Positions 9,497 to 17,221 of a stretch of DNA of 21,833 bases are shown piece by piece (the first letter of the stretch is position 1; each line of letters begins with the position of its first letter). This DNA comes from Lachnospiraceae bacterium. GTDB lineage: Bacteria > Bacillota_A > Clostridia > Lachnospirales > Lachnospiraceae. The stretch covers positions 1-21,833 of the forward strand of contig JAFQDI010000031.1 of the NCBI GenBank assembly GCA_017416055.1, in the 5' to 3' direction. The translations under genes were made by a program, and so were the position numbers. The notes under the pieces are model-generated. The model worked only from the letters and a program-made list of their open reading frames with translations, ran no database searches and was not told the origin of the DNA.

Positions 9497-10972
9497 TTAT
9501 TTCGTTGCCTTATCAATGGCATCTCTTTCAGCCTTAATAAACGCATTTGCTTTCTCGTTCATCTGATCTGCGATGTCATCAATGTTCAGCTCGCCGCCGA
9601 AGCATGCATTCAGAACACCCCACATATTCGCCTCAGAATCGCCGATGGTAATACCGGTCATACCCTCATATCTTGCATTGGTGTAGCCGGGAACGAACTT
9701 ATTTGCCTCAACAACAGTTCCGTTATCGTTCATGCCGCGGAATACTTCCTCAACACCCTCAACAGGGTAGTTCTTGAAGAAACGATCGATGATCGCCTCG
9801 TCAGTGTTCAGAGGAAGTGCTGCCCATGATACTCCATCATCAGCCTCGTCCAGGTCCATTCTGGTGTTGATACCCTGGGTACCCCAGAACATGAACTTAA
9901 CGAACTCCCATGCCTCCTCGGGATGCTCGGTGGTGGAAGAAATGAAGCAGTAGTCGGGAACGATTACACTCTTGCCTTCGGAGAGACCAATAAACTTAGC
10001 CTCGTAAGGAAGATCGTTGGGATAGTTTCCGCAACCCCAGGTTCCGTCATACCAGATAGCGGTGTAGCCCTGGGTCCATGCGTCCCAATCGCTCTTTCCT
10101 TCGCCGGCGCTCTGTGCCTTCTGATCCTCAGTCAGGCCAGCCCAGGAATAACTGCGGAAATTCTTCGTCGTCTTCACGGCACGGATGAACTCCTTGCTGT
10201 TCAGGTTCAGCTGGTTTCCATCGTAGGTAAACCAACCCTGGTTGTCATCCCACAGATAAGGCAGGAAGTTAACGAAGTCATCTACAACTCTCAGTGCAGC
10301 CTTACCTTCGGAAGGCTTGTGCAGCTTCTCAACTGCATCCTCAAAGTCATCCCAAGCAAATCCGGGCTCAAGGGGATCAACGTTCATCTCCTCGAAGTAG
10401 TCAGCGTTAATAAAGAATCCTGCCAAGTGCAGTGCGGTGGGGATACCGTACAGCTTGTCATTGTAAGTACCGGACTCAATAAGACTTGCAGGTACCTTTG
10501 ACCACTCGGGGTCATTCTTTGCCAGGTCGGTAAGGTCAAGTGCCCACTGGTTTGCAACTGCGGTAGGAAGTGCTGCGATCAAAGAAACGTCAGGCAGATT
10601 TCCACCTGCTGCTGCAGTGTTCAGTGCATCGTTCCAAGGATCTACGATATCCTCAGCGATCTCAATCTTGATGTGGGGATAAGCCTTCTCGAAAGCAGCG
10701 ATCATCTGTCTCTCAAGGTTGTTATCCTCTACGGTACCAAGTGCCCAGCTTGCAAAGCGCAGAACTACCTGCTCGGTGGATCCACCCTGAGTGGGAGCCT
10801 CGGTTCCAGGTGCCTCGGTTCCGGGAGCCTCGGTTGTTCCGGGTGCCTCGGTTCCTCCCTGAGTTCCTGCCTGAGGAGCCTCAGTGGTCTTCTTGTCATC
10901 TCCGGCGCCACCGCATGCGGTCATGCAAGCCATCATGCAGAGCACCATCAACAGTGCCAATAACTTCTTCAT
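9497..10972 (-). CDS. Carbohydrate ABC transporter substrate-binding lipoprotein (family 1)
   Basis: This 491-residue protein has a lipoprotein signal sequence (MKKLLALLMVLCMMACMTACGG, probable lipidated Cys20), so it should be anchored on the outer face of the membrane. A disordered linker of TEAPG-type repeats spans residues 30-66. The binding domain follows from about 68: VVLRFASWALGTVEDNNLERQMIAAFEKAYPHIKIE at the start and EHPEEAWEFVKFMFWG near the end, typical of CUT1 sugar receptors. Aromatic residues such as W in AIWYDGTWGCG probably line the sugar site. It follows the GH94 gene by 116 nt with GAGGAAAC before its ATG. It is the first of two binding proteins in the operon; its permeases may be those near 5-6 kb, or the pair that begins at 333. 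Confidence 0.93.
   Translation of the reverse strand: MKKLLALLMVLCMMACMTACGGAGDDKKTTEAPQAGTQGGTEAPGTTEAPGTEAPGTEAPTQGGSTEQVVLRFASWALGTVEDNNLERQMIAAFEKAYPHIKIEIAEDIVDPWNDALNTAAAGGNLPDVSLIAALPTAVANQWALDLTDLAKNDPEWSKVPASLIESGTYNDKLYGIPTALHLAGFFINADYFEEMNVDPLEPGFAWDDFEDAVEKLHKPSEGKAALRVVDDFVNFLPYLWDDNQGWFTYDGNQLNLNSKEFIRAVKTTKNFRSYSWAGLTEDQKAQSAGEGKSDWDAWTQGYTAIWYDGTWGCGNYPNDLPYEAKFIGLSEGKSVIVPDYCFISSTTEHPEEAWEFVKFMFWGTQGINTRMDLDEADDGVSWAALPLNTDEAIIDRFFKNYPVEGVEEVFRGMNDNGTVVEANKFVPGYTNARYEGMTGITIGDSEANMWGVLNACFGGELNIDDIADQMNEKANAFIKAERDAIDKATK
10775..10885 (-). repeat. TEAPG-type linker repeat in the binding lipoprotein
   Basis: Residues 30-66 of the lipoprotein are built of near-repeats TEAPG, TTEAPG, TEAPG, TEAP, bracketed by TQGG at both ends. 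The DNA (seen on the plus strand as repeated gcctcggttcc units) is repeated too, so the tract may vary in copy number between strains. It is likely a flexible cell-wall-spanning spacer between the lipid anchor and the binding domain. Confidence 0.75.
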
Positions 10973-11088
10973 GTTTCCTCGCTTTCTGTACTGCTTTAGT
11001 GTATTTTACAGACCTAATGCAAGCAGACTAACATCGGATCTGTTTGTATCATTACTTAAAACCGTCAAACGACGGCAGTAATACAAGA

Positions 11089-14000
11089 TTAGAACAGCAG
11101 GATCTCGATCTGATCTGTCTTAAGACCCTCGAACCATGCCCGCTCGATCGTGCTGCCGGAAGCTCTGTACACACCGTTCTCCTGCGCGTTCAAGTTGGTG
11201 AAAACCTTCTCGCCTGCCTTGACCGCCTTCACGCCGCATCCCTTCTCTGTTACACGATAGGTAAAGGTGTAATCCTTGCCCCACAGGTTATACTTTAAGG
11301 TCAGTCCATCCCAGCCGGGTGCGATGGCGGGATCGATGGTCACATTGTCGGCTCCGACTCTGATACCCAAGAGATCTCTGATCAGTCGGCCAAGATAGAT
11401 TCCTGGACCGCTGGAGTAGATTCTCCAGCCACCCTTTGCCTCGATCTCGCCGGTACGAAGCAGTTCAAAGTTCTCCTTGAAGTCGTAACGATCCTTGAAA
11501 TTGCCCTCGGAAGAGCTGAAATAGGAGTTCGCCTGTCTCAGTGCCGCATTCTTCACGGTATCCTTGATCGCGATGGGAGTGATCTTCAGGATGCTGTTGA
11601 TCACCTTCTCCGGCTCGCCCAGCTTCGCCATCGACTCGATGTAACGAATGTGAGCATGTGTATACTGAAGGCTGATCTCTCGGCCTACGTTGGATGCCTG
11701 CTCCGCTCTCACGAAGTTCTTGGAGATACCGCCGTCGTACTCTGCCGGCTTATCCATCAAACGAACGCCGTCCGGGAAGGTCAGCTTCTCGTCGATGATC
11801 TGATTGTTCAGCTTCGCCTGCTCGGGAGAAACCATCTCAGCGATAATACTTCTCGTCAGAGGAAGCAGTCTGTAGTTCAAACCGGTCTTCTCATCCAGCG
11901 GATGAAGCATATAGGTGATCTCGTTCTCAGACTCCATAAATCCGAAGCCGGCGATCACACCATCTTTGATCAGGTACTTGCAGAAATCTCTCTTGATTCC
12001 CTCGCACGCCTCGGCAAGCTCAGCACAGAACTCAGAATCAACCGCGCCAACAGAAGTTTTCAGCTTCAACAGTGCCTGATAAGCCAATGCCTGAGTCCAT
12101 GCACTGCACAGTCTCTCCTTCAGTGCCTTGTTCGCGGGCTGAAGCGTGTCATCCCAGTCACCGCCTGCGTAGCTGATCAGGCAGGTGTCGAACAGGAAGC
12201 GCTCCTTGATGCTCTCGAATGCAGTCTTCAAGTGATCCAGCATGGTGGCTCTCTCACCGTTAGAGTAGGAAACGGAGGTCAACAGGATATCGCTGTCCTT
12301 CGTCACCTCGATATAGTCGCCCACGCACTTCAGCGGCCAGAAAATAACGTCTCCGTGGCAATCGCCTGCTGCGTAAGGGTATTTGTCAAACATGAACCAC
12401 TGAGGCCACTCACCGTCATGCTTGTTCTGGTGAGCAAAAATCTCCAGCAGAGTGTTCTTTGCCAGCTCGAAATGGCCGGTGGCAAGGAACAATTCCATCG
12501 GTCCCTGACAAACATCTCTGGTTCCCCATGCCGCGCCGCCGGACTGCTCCAGACCGTGAGGTACAGCGTAGTGGATCATCGCGTTGTGCAGATACCAGTA
12601 GCAGATCTCGTTCAATCTGTCTGCTTCCTTCATGTGGTTTTCGCTGGTCAGTTTAAAGCCGCCCAGGAATTTGTCGTAGAAGTTCAGATATCTCTGCTCT
12701 TCCTCCTCGCACATATAGTCCAGTTCTGCGGACAACGGCTTCTTTTCCAGAACACCGCGGATGACTACTTCAAAGTCTCCGTCCACTTCACCGGTCAATA
12801 AAAGTGCGTTTCTCGTCTGACCATCCTCAAAGAAGATGCGGTCGTCGGAAAGCTTCGCCTCACCCTTCGTAAAATCTACATAATACTCAAGGTCAGGATA
12901 ATACGTCATGGACGCCTTGTTAACGCTTGGCTTTAAGGAGATACCGTTCTCCAGAACACGAAGCTGTGCATCTTCCTCCGTTCCGCCGTTTCCGAGTGCC
13001 AGTGACATGGTCACCAGAAATTCGTAGGATACGCCCTTTGCGCTCTTTGCATTGATCACCAATGCGTTATCCATCGCTGTCATGAAGGTGGTGATCGTCA
13101 CCACATCATCTCCCAGCTTGTAATACCACTTCGTATGGTTCAGGCCAATCTCGTAAGCCGCGGGCATCGTCAGCAGACGATACTGTCCGTCAAGCTTCAC
13201 AAACACTCTGAGACCGTACTCCTGATGCAGATTCAAAAGACCCTTCGTTCCGGTTAAGAGCGGGTTGCTGTCAACGTTTCCGATCACGACCTGTGCCGCA
13301 AACACACCGTACATATAGGTGGTCGCAGTCAGAAGTTCTTTATCCAGTACGTCATCCGGCATCACACTCATCAAAATGTGTCCGTGAGGACGCTCCATCT
13401 TCACTTCCTTTTCCTGAAGGACCACATGTCTGTGGTTCTCAGAGAAGAAACTTAAGAGCTCTCCGTCAACGCGCTCCTCCAGCTTTCTCTCGGGGAACAG
13501 TGCCTCCACTTCCTCTTTCGTGAACGCCTCGGAGCTATACTTCTCGCCTAAGCAGTTCTTATAAGGAACAGCTGTCAGCTGCTCCATCGGCTCTGCAGGT
13601 ACCGCAATCTGCTTCCAAGCCTCGGTGATCATCTGTGCTTCCTCAACGAACTCCGCCTTCTTCGGGAAATCCGGAGTGAAATAGCCGTAGAAACAAGCGG
13701 TCTCTTTTCCATTCAGCACAAACCTCTCCGTCTGAAGCGCAATACACGCCAGCTCATACTGATACTTCTCGTTCGGAAGGTCCCCCTGATACAATGCTTC
13801 GGGGATATGCGTCAGTTTGCTCTTTCTTCCGTAAATCTGCATTGCGTCGGTCGCATAACCGATCACGCGCTTTCCGAGACAGCCCTGCTGCAGGTAAGGA
13901 TACTGTCCTCCCTGGCTCATGTTCTGTCTGGATCCAATCACAACGCCGTACTCGCTGTCCATAATCTTATGGTCAACGTACTGGCTCACATAGAGAAGGT

Positions 14001-14421
14001 TATTCAGGATCGCGCCCTTGTCACCAACACCGGTATCCTGAACATAAACCAGGTCGCACTCGGCACCCTCACCCTCTACCTCAACATTCCAGAACCACAG
14101 GCTATCCGTCGCAGGGATAAAGCTTACCTTGCAGTTGATGCCCTTAATGCTGCTCTGAAAACAAAGTACATCTGCATTTCCGGACAAAACAGCACCGGAT
14201 GCTTTTCCTCTCAAAGGATAAACCTCCAGTTCTCCGTCCTTACCATATATACGCAGATAAATGTTACTGATCGCCCCGTCGCTTAAGTTTCCCATGAACT
14301 GGTTGATCATCTTGTAGCCTTTGCCAAACTCATAGATGTCACCGGTTTCGAGGAATGCATAGTTCGCGTCCCCTTTGCTGAATCTGATCAGGGGAATATT
14401 CGATTGAATTCTTTTATACAT
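11089..14421 (-). CDS. GH94 glycoside phosphorylase, probably 1,2-beta-oligoglucan phosphorylase
   Basis: This protein of 1110 residues has no signal peptide, so it should act in the cytosol. GH94 enzymes split beta-glucosides with phosphate, releasing alpha-glucose 1-phosphate by inversion. The GH94 core is recognisable: GGAAWGTRDVCQGP (substrate loop), NKHDGEWPQWFMFDKYP, and GGDWDD with D755-D758, where the catalytic general acid Asp of the family lies. The length of about 1100 matches 1,2-beta-oligoglucan (sophoro-oligosaccharide) phosphorylases and exceeds cellobiose, chitobiose or laminaribiose phosphorylases (about 800-950). The N-terminal part (YVDHKIMDSEYG...SRQNMSQGGQYPYLQQGCLG) also resembles that group. 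A GTG at 14427 is possible, but ATG 14421 lies 5 nt after GAGG. It is the first gene of the importer operon, which fits uptake followed by phosphorolysis. The subfamily call rests on memory of the family, not on an alignment. Confidence 0.85.
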   Translation of the reverse strand: MYKRIQSNIPLIRFSKGDANYAFLETGDIYEFGKGYKMINQFMGNLSDGAISNIYLRIYGKDGELEVYPLRGKASGAVLSGNADVLCFQSSIKGINCKVSFIPATDSLWFWNVEVEGEGAECDLVYVQDTGVGDKGAILNNLLYVSQYVDHKIMDSEYGVVIGSRQNMSQGGQYPYLQQGCLGKRVIGYATDAMQIYGRKSKLTHIPEALYQGDLPNEKYQYELACIALQTERFVLNGKETACFYGYFTPDFPKKAEFVEEAQMITEAWKQIAVPAEPMEQLTAVPYKNCLGEKYSSEAFTKEEVEALFPERKLEERVDGELLSFFSENHRHVVLQEKEVKMERPHGHILMSVMPDDVLDKELLTATTYMYGVFAAQVVIGNVDSNPLLTGTKGLLNLHQEYGLRVFVKLDGQYRLLTMPAAYEIGLNHTKWYYKLGDDVVTITTFMTAMDNALVINAKSAKGVSYEFLVTMSLALGNGGTEEDAQLRVLENGISLKPSVNKASMTYYPDLEYYVDFTKGEAKLSDDRIFFEDGQTRNALLLTGEVDGDFEVVIRGVLEKKPLSAELDYMCEEEEQRYLNFYDKFLGGFKLTSENHMKEADRLNEICYWYLHNAMIHYAVPHGLEQSGGAAWGTRDVCQGPMELFLATGHFELAKNTLLEIFAHQNKHDGEWPQWFMFDKYPYAAGDCHGDVIFWPLKCVGDYIEVTKDSDILLTSVSYSNGERATMLDHLKTAFESIKERFLFDTCLISYAGGDWDDTLQPANKALKERLCSAWTQALAYQALLKLKTSVGAVDSEFCAELAEACEGIKRDFCKYLIKDGVIAGFGFMESENEITYMLHPLDEKTGLNYRLLPLTRSIIAEMVSPEQAKLNNQIIDEKLTFPDGVRLMDKPAEYDGGISKNFVRAEQASNVGREISLQYTHAHIRYIESMAKLGEPEKVINSILKITPIAIKDTVKNAALRQANSYFSSSEGNFKDRYDFKENFELLRTGEIEAKGGWRIYSSGPGIYLGRLIRDLLGIRVGADNVTIDPAIAPGWDGLTLKYNLWGKDYTFTYRVTEKGCGVKAVKAGEKVFTNLNAQENGVYRASGSTIERAWFEGLKTDQIEILLF

Positions 14422-14426
14422 GTCCA

Positions 14427-14430
14427 CCTC
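14427..14430 (-). promoter_or_regulatory. Ribosome binding site deciding the GH94 start
   Basis: GAGG on the minus strand is 5 nt from the ATG at 14421 and overlaps the alternative GTG at 14427, so translation should begin at the ATG. Confidence 0.6.
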
Positions 14431-14445
14431 ATGTTAAGGGTTAGG

Positions 14446-14461
14446 TTAGAAACGTTTCTAA
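14446..14461 (-). promoter_or_regulatory. LacI-type operator O1 in the GH94 leader
   Basis: TTAGAAACGTTTCTAA is a perfect 16-bp palindrome with the central CG typical of LacI-family operators. It lies about 44 nt downstream of the inferred transcription start, where a bound repressor would act as a roadblock. It is nested inside a second, slightly off-centre inverted repeat (TTAAGGG at 14434-14440, CCCTTAA at 14464-14470), so the transcript could also fold into a hairpin ending 3 nt before the Shine-Dalgarno. Confidence 0.72.
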
Positions 14462-14503
14462 TGCCCTTAAAATTTAATCAAAATTTCATTTTTCAATAAG
14501 CTA

Positions 14504-14532
14504 AGTATATGGTTTTTCGTGTACATTGTCAA
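14504..14532 (-). promoter_or_regulatory. Promoter of the GH94/importer operon
   Basis: On the minus strand, TTGACA (14532-14527, exact -35 consensus) and TATACT (14509-14504, 5 of 6) are separated by exactly 17 bp. The start of transcription is expected near 14497, giving a leader of about 75 nt. No other convincing promoter was found for the seven downstream genes. Confidence 0.82.
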
Positions 14533-14589
14533 CCGTATTTTTCTCTTCTTTCTTTTTTTTATCGACAAATAAACCATTTTTTACCGATT

Positions 14590-14603
14590 TAGAATCGTTT
14601 CTA
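14590..14603 (-). promoter_or_regulatory. LacI-type operator O2 upstream of the promoter
   Basis: TAGAATCGTTTCTA differs from the core of O1 (TAGAAACGTTTCTA) at a single position. It lies about 58 bp upstream of the -35 box. The O1-O2 centre distance is 143 bp, compatible with a looped repressor complex, although this is about 13.6 helical turns and so not ideal phasing. Confidence 0.62.
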
Positions 14604-14772
14604 CTGTCTTTTTTAATAAACAATTTTTTAACAATTTTATTATACTCAAAAAAATGCCCATGCAACCGTTAATCGCCGTTTTTTTCACTGTATATTTTCC
14701 TCTCATCCGTCAATACTATCGGTGTGACTGTATCCCAAACGGCACAAATCTAGTCTATACGGAGGCGCAAAC

Positions 14773-14973
14773 ATGTCAGCTCTGAATAAAATCGCACTGG
14801 CGCTGCTGATCGTCGGCGGAATCAACTGGGGACTGATCGGTATTTTCCAGTTCGATCTGGTCGCCTGGCTGTTCGGCGGTATGGATTCCGTTGTCAGCCG
14901 CATTGTGTACACCCTGGTCGGATTATCCGCCATCTGGTCCATCGGTCTTTTATTTCAGGATCTTTCCGAGTAG
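14773..14973 (+). CDS. DUF378 (YuzA-like) small membrane protein
   Basis: This 66-residue protein has two hydrophobic helices (about 5-27 and 38-60) and the signature of the DUF378 family: LNKIALALLIVGGINWGLIGIF, a FDLV motif, and SRIVYTLVGLSAIWSI. GGAGG lies 7 nt before the ATG. Members are small membrane proteins of unknown function, widespread in Firmicutes. It stands alone, divergent from the sugar operon and convergent with the aldo/keto reductase, and is followed by a strong hairpin. No link to the sugar operon is evident. Confidence 0.88.
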   Translation: MSALNKIALALLIVGGINWGLIGIFQFDLVAWLFGGMDSVVSRIVYTLVGLSAIWSIGLLFQDLSE

Positions 14974-14975
14974 AC

Positions 14976-15014
14976 CGAAAGGCCTGTCGCACACTACGTG
15001 GGACAGGCCTTTCG
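14976..15014. terminator. Bidirectional terminator hairpin between DUF378 gene and aldo/keto reductase
   Basis: CGAAAGGCCTGTC at 14976-14988 pairs perfectly with GACAGGCCTTTCG at 15002-15014 (13 bp, 13-nt loop). It lies between the stops of two convergent genes, so it can serve both. Neither side has a classical long T tract, so efficiency is uncertain. Confidence 0.75.
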
Positions 15015-15024
15015 TCTTCGTCAA

Positions 15025-16113
15025 TTATTCAAACAATTCCGCTACTTTCTTCAGTTCGTCGCGAATCGCCAGATTCTGAGGGCAAACCCGCTCACACTTT
15101 CCGCAGCCGATGCAATCGGATGCCTTTCCGCGGTTTGCTGTCTGATTCGCGTATCGTTTTTTTCCGTTCCAGTTCTGATAACGGCTCTGCGTGTTGTAGG
15201 CCGAAAAAAGCTTCGGGATGGGGATCCTCTTCGGGCAGCCGTCGACACAGTACTCGCATGCGGTGCAGGCAATTCCACCCTGATTTTTCAAAATCTCGCG
15301 AACACGCGCCACCGCTTCATGCTCCCGCTCCGAAAGCGGAACAAACTCTTGCATAAAGCTAATGTTGTCGTCGATCTGCTGAAGGTTGCTCATCCCGCTG
15401 AGCACCCGCTCCACCTGAGGGAAGGATGCCGCAAACCGGATTGCATAGCTGGCATAGCTGCCGCCCTTCAACTCATCCAGGACTTTCTTACCCTCCTCCG
15501 GAAGATCTACCAGATTGCCGCCCTTTACCGGCTCCATGATCAGCACGGGTTTTCCATGCTTCTCGCACACCTGATAACACTTAAAGCTCTCCACATTCGG
15601 GTCATCATAGTCTACATAGTTGAACTGTATCTGCACCACTTCAATCTCAGGATGCTCCGTCAAAATCCGGTCCAGCACCTCAGCCTTGTCGTGAAAAGAC
15701 ATGCCCATGCGTTTGATCTTTCCTTCGGCCTTCAGGTCTTTCAACACCCCAAAGGCATTGCAGCTTTCATACTTCACACAGTTTTTCGCATTCACCGCGT
15801 GGAGCAGATAATTGTCGAAATAATCTACGCCGCAAATCTCCAACTGTTTCTCGAAAAACGGACGGATGTCCTCCTCCTTCTCAATATAACCTCCGGTCAG
15901 CTTGTCCGTCAGCACATAGGCCTCTCTGGGATAGCGCTCCACCAGGCACTCGCGCACCGTCGGCTCACTCTTCTCGCTGATGTACCCGTGCGCCGTGTCA
16001 AAGTAGGTGAATCCCGCCGCCATAAAGCGATCCACCATCTCCTTTGTCTGCGCGATATCCACTTCCTCGCCCACCATCGGCAGACGCATCATACCAAATC
16101 CCAGTTTTTTCAT
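15025..16113 (-). CDS. Aldo/keto reductase with C-terminal 2x[4Fe-4S] ferredoxin domain
   Basis: This 362-residue cytosolic oxidoreductase has an N-terminal TIM barrel with the aldo/keto reductase tetrad visible: D39 and Y44 (FDTAHGY), K71 (LTDKL) and H105 (LLHAV). The C-terminal part adds two iron-sulfur motifs, C283-C286-C289-C293P (CTACEYCVDGCP) and C334-C337-C340-C344P (CIGCGKCERVCP). This two-part form is common in anaerobic clostridia and suggests electron transfer between ferredoxin-like clusters and the active site; the physiological substrate is unknown. The ATG follows GGAGG. A 69-nt gap separates it from the upstream pantothenate kinase gene, so the two may be co-transcribed. Confidence 0.94.
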   Translation of the reverse strand: MKKLGFGMMRLPMVGEEVDIAQTKEMVDRFMAAGFTYFDTAHGYISEKSEPTVRECLVERYPREAYVLTDKLTGGYIEKEEDIRPFFEKQLEICGVDYFDNYLLHAVNAKNCVKYESCNAFGVLKDLKAEGKIKRMGMSFHDKAEVLDRILTEHPEIEVVQIQFNYVDYDDPNVESFKCYQVCEKHGKPVLIMEPVKGGNLVDLPEEGKKVLDELKGGSYASYAIRFAASFPQVERVLSGMSNLQQIDDNISFMQEFVPLSEREHEAVARVREILKNQGGIACTACEYCVDGCPKRIPIPKLFSAYNTQSRYQNWNGKKRYANQTANRGKASDCIGCGKCERVCPQNLAIRDELKKVAELFE

Positions 16114-16182
16114 CCTGTTTCCTCCTTTTTTGATGGATCTCTTCCTTAAATTAATAAATCATTTCTTCCGATCACATCCGAT

Positions 16183-17007
16183 TCAAGATGTGAAATATAG
16201 CACCGCAGCACCGATTGCCGTCGCAAACGCCGCCTGCTCAGGGATAATAAACTCTATCCCGTGAAGCGTCGCCACCCCGTCCAGGATAGACTGCGCCTGA
16301 GGAAGCGTCGCCACCGTTCCGGTCACCACGATCTTTTTGATCTCCGTGTTTTTGCAGGCAAACGCCGCCAGTGAGCCTGCCGTCTCAAATACCATATTAA
16401 TCAAGCCTGCCGCCAGGTCCTCCTTCGCCGCGGTGCTCTCTACCTTTCCGAAATTCGCCGCCGTCACATGAGGAGGCAGTGACGGAATCTCCTCTTCACT
16501 GATATCGCAGATCGCCAAATCCACTTGCCGCAGGCTTCCCTTTTTCGCCATCGCCACGATCGCATCAATATGCGTCTCGCCCAACAGTCGGGAGGAAATG
16601 CCGGTGAGCGTTCCGCCGCCCACACCACTGCCACCGATATGTCGGCACTCTTTTCCGTTCACCATGACAAAAGCCGTTCCGGTTCCGATGCTGACCACAA
16701 GCGTCTCCTGCATACCGGTCAGTTCCTGCGCACCCAGTCCAATCGCCTCAAACTCCTTCACGCGGATCGTCGGGATCCCGTAAATATCTCCCTTCACCAT
16801 CGTCGCCCCCACGCCGGTGAGCACGAAAGCTTCCACCTGGGAAAGGGTCAACTCACACTCGTATAAAATATGGCCGATCGCTCCGTACAGGGAGGTGATC
16901 TGATCTCCCGCCCTCACCTGAAGCGTCTTTAAAATCCGCTTCGACTGTTCAAAGGCAACAATCTTCGTGGTCGATCCACCGATATCTACGCCCAAAATCA
17001 CGTTCAT
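16183..17007 (-). CDS. coaW: Type II pantothenate kinase
   Basis: This 274-residue kinase has the ASKHA/actin-fold signatures of type II pantothenate kinases: GVDIGGSTTK (phosphate-1 loop, residues 6-15), a SIGTGTAFV phosphate-2 loop, and GGSGVGGGTLTGIS. It phosphorylates pantothenate with ATP, the first step of coenzyme A synthesis, in the cytosol. The length is normal for the bacterial enzyme. It has its own near-consensus promoter upstream and reads leftward toward the aldo/keto reductase. The family assignment is strong; a related ASKHA sugar kinase is less likely because of the PanK-specific glycine loop. Confidence 0.88.
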   Translation of the reverse strand: MNVILGVDIGGSTTKIVAFEQSKRILKTLQVRAGDQITSLYGAIGHILYECELTLSQVEAFVLTGVGATMVKGDIYGIPTIRVKEFEAIGLGAQELTGMQETLVVSIGTGTAFVMVNGKECRHIGGSGVGGGTLTGISSRLLGETHIDAIVAMAKKGSLRQVDLAICDISEEEIPSLPPHVTAANFGKVESTAAKEDLAAGLINMVFETAGSLAAFACKNTEIKKIVVTGTVATLPQAQSILDGVATLHGIEFIIPEQAAFATAIGAAVLYFTS

Positions 17008-17057
17008 TTTTCTGTCCTCTCTTCATGGCCGGTTTCCCGTAAACAAACATTAATTAT

Positions 17058-17086
17058 ATTATAGCAAAACGATTTCTCTTTGTCAT
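17058..17086 (-). promoter_or_regulatory. Promoter of the pantothenate kinase gene
   Basis: On the minus strand ATGACA (17086-17081, 5 of 6) and TATAAT (17063-17058, perfect) are separated by 17 bp. The start of transcription is expected about 45 nt before the ATG at 17007. Confidence 0.75.
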
Positions 17087-17096
17087 TACCGGATTG

Positions 17097-17108
17097 TACA
17101 AATTTGTA
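17097..17108. promoter_or_regulatory. Palindrome between divergent promoters
   Basis: TACAAATTTGTA is a perfect 12-bp palindrome, 10 bp upstream of the -35 box of the kinase promoter and about 65 bp upstream of the -35 box of the divergent RNase gene. It is a candidate operator for an unidentified regulator, but AT-rich palindromes of this size occur by chance. Confidence 0.3.
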
Positions 17109-17173
17109 AATCCCGCTGTTTCCTCTCTCTGATCATGTTCAAAAAATTTAAGGATTGCTTTCCCTCAAGAATA

Positions 17174-17202
17174 TTGAAATCCCCTCTTGCTTATTATAAA
17201 AT
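17174..17202 (+). promoter_or_regulatory. Candidate promoter of the MBL-fold RNase gene
   Basis: TTGAAA (17174-17179) and TAAAAT (17197-17202) are separated by 17 bp. Transcription would start near 17209, inside the Shine-Dalgarno (AGGAGG, 17208-17213), so the leader would be extremely short; another start site further upstream is possible. Confidence 0.45.
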
Positions 17203-17221
17203 AAAGTAGGAGGTGAAGTCA

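Larger units (their letters stand above)
14422..14772. other. AT-rich divergent intergenic region (351 bp)
   Basis: The spacer between the GH94 operon and the DUF378 gene holds the operon promoter, both operators and many A/T runs. I see no coding sequence and no structured RNA. For the rightward DUF378 gene the best promoter candidate is poor: TTAATC at 14669-14674, then 16 bp, then TATATT at 14691-14696. Confidence 0.6.

Noticed and set aside
11003..11031. Internal promoter before the binding lipoprotein gene (TTAGTC-17-TAAAAT, minus strand)
   Set aside because: The -10 is good, but the -35 matches only 2 of 6; not convincing without mapping data.
11062..11075. Terminator after the GH94 gene (CCGTC/GACGG stem with TTTT)
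   Set aside because: Only a 5-bp stem and a four-base T run; too weak to call.
11650..12801. Plus-strand open frame of 383 codons
   Set aside because: Antisense shadow of the GH94 gene, which has clear family motifs on the other strand.
14590..14603. CcpA cre site
   Set aside because: Both GH94 sites lack the TGWAA and WCA edges of the cre consensus; they fit a local LacI-type regulator better.
14998..16149. Plus-strand open frame of 383 codons
   Set aside because: Antisense to the aldo/keto reductase and starts inside the terminator hairpin.
17065..17079. Third copy of the GH94 operator in the coaW promoter spacer (AGAAATCGTTTT on the minus strand)
   Set aside because: One extra base between half-sites and a broken right half; no true dyad.
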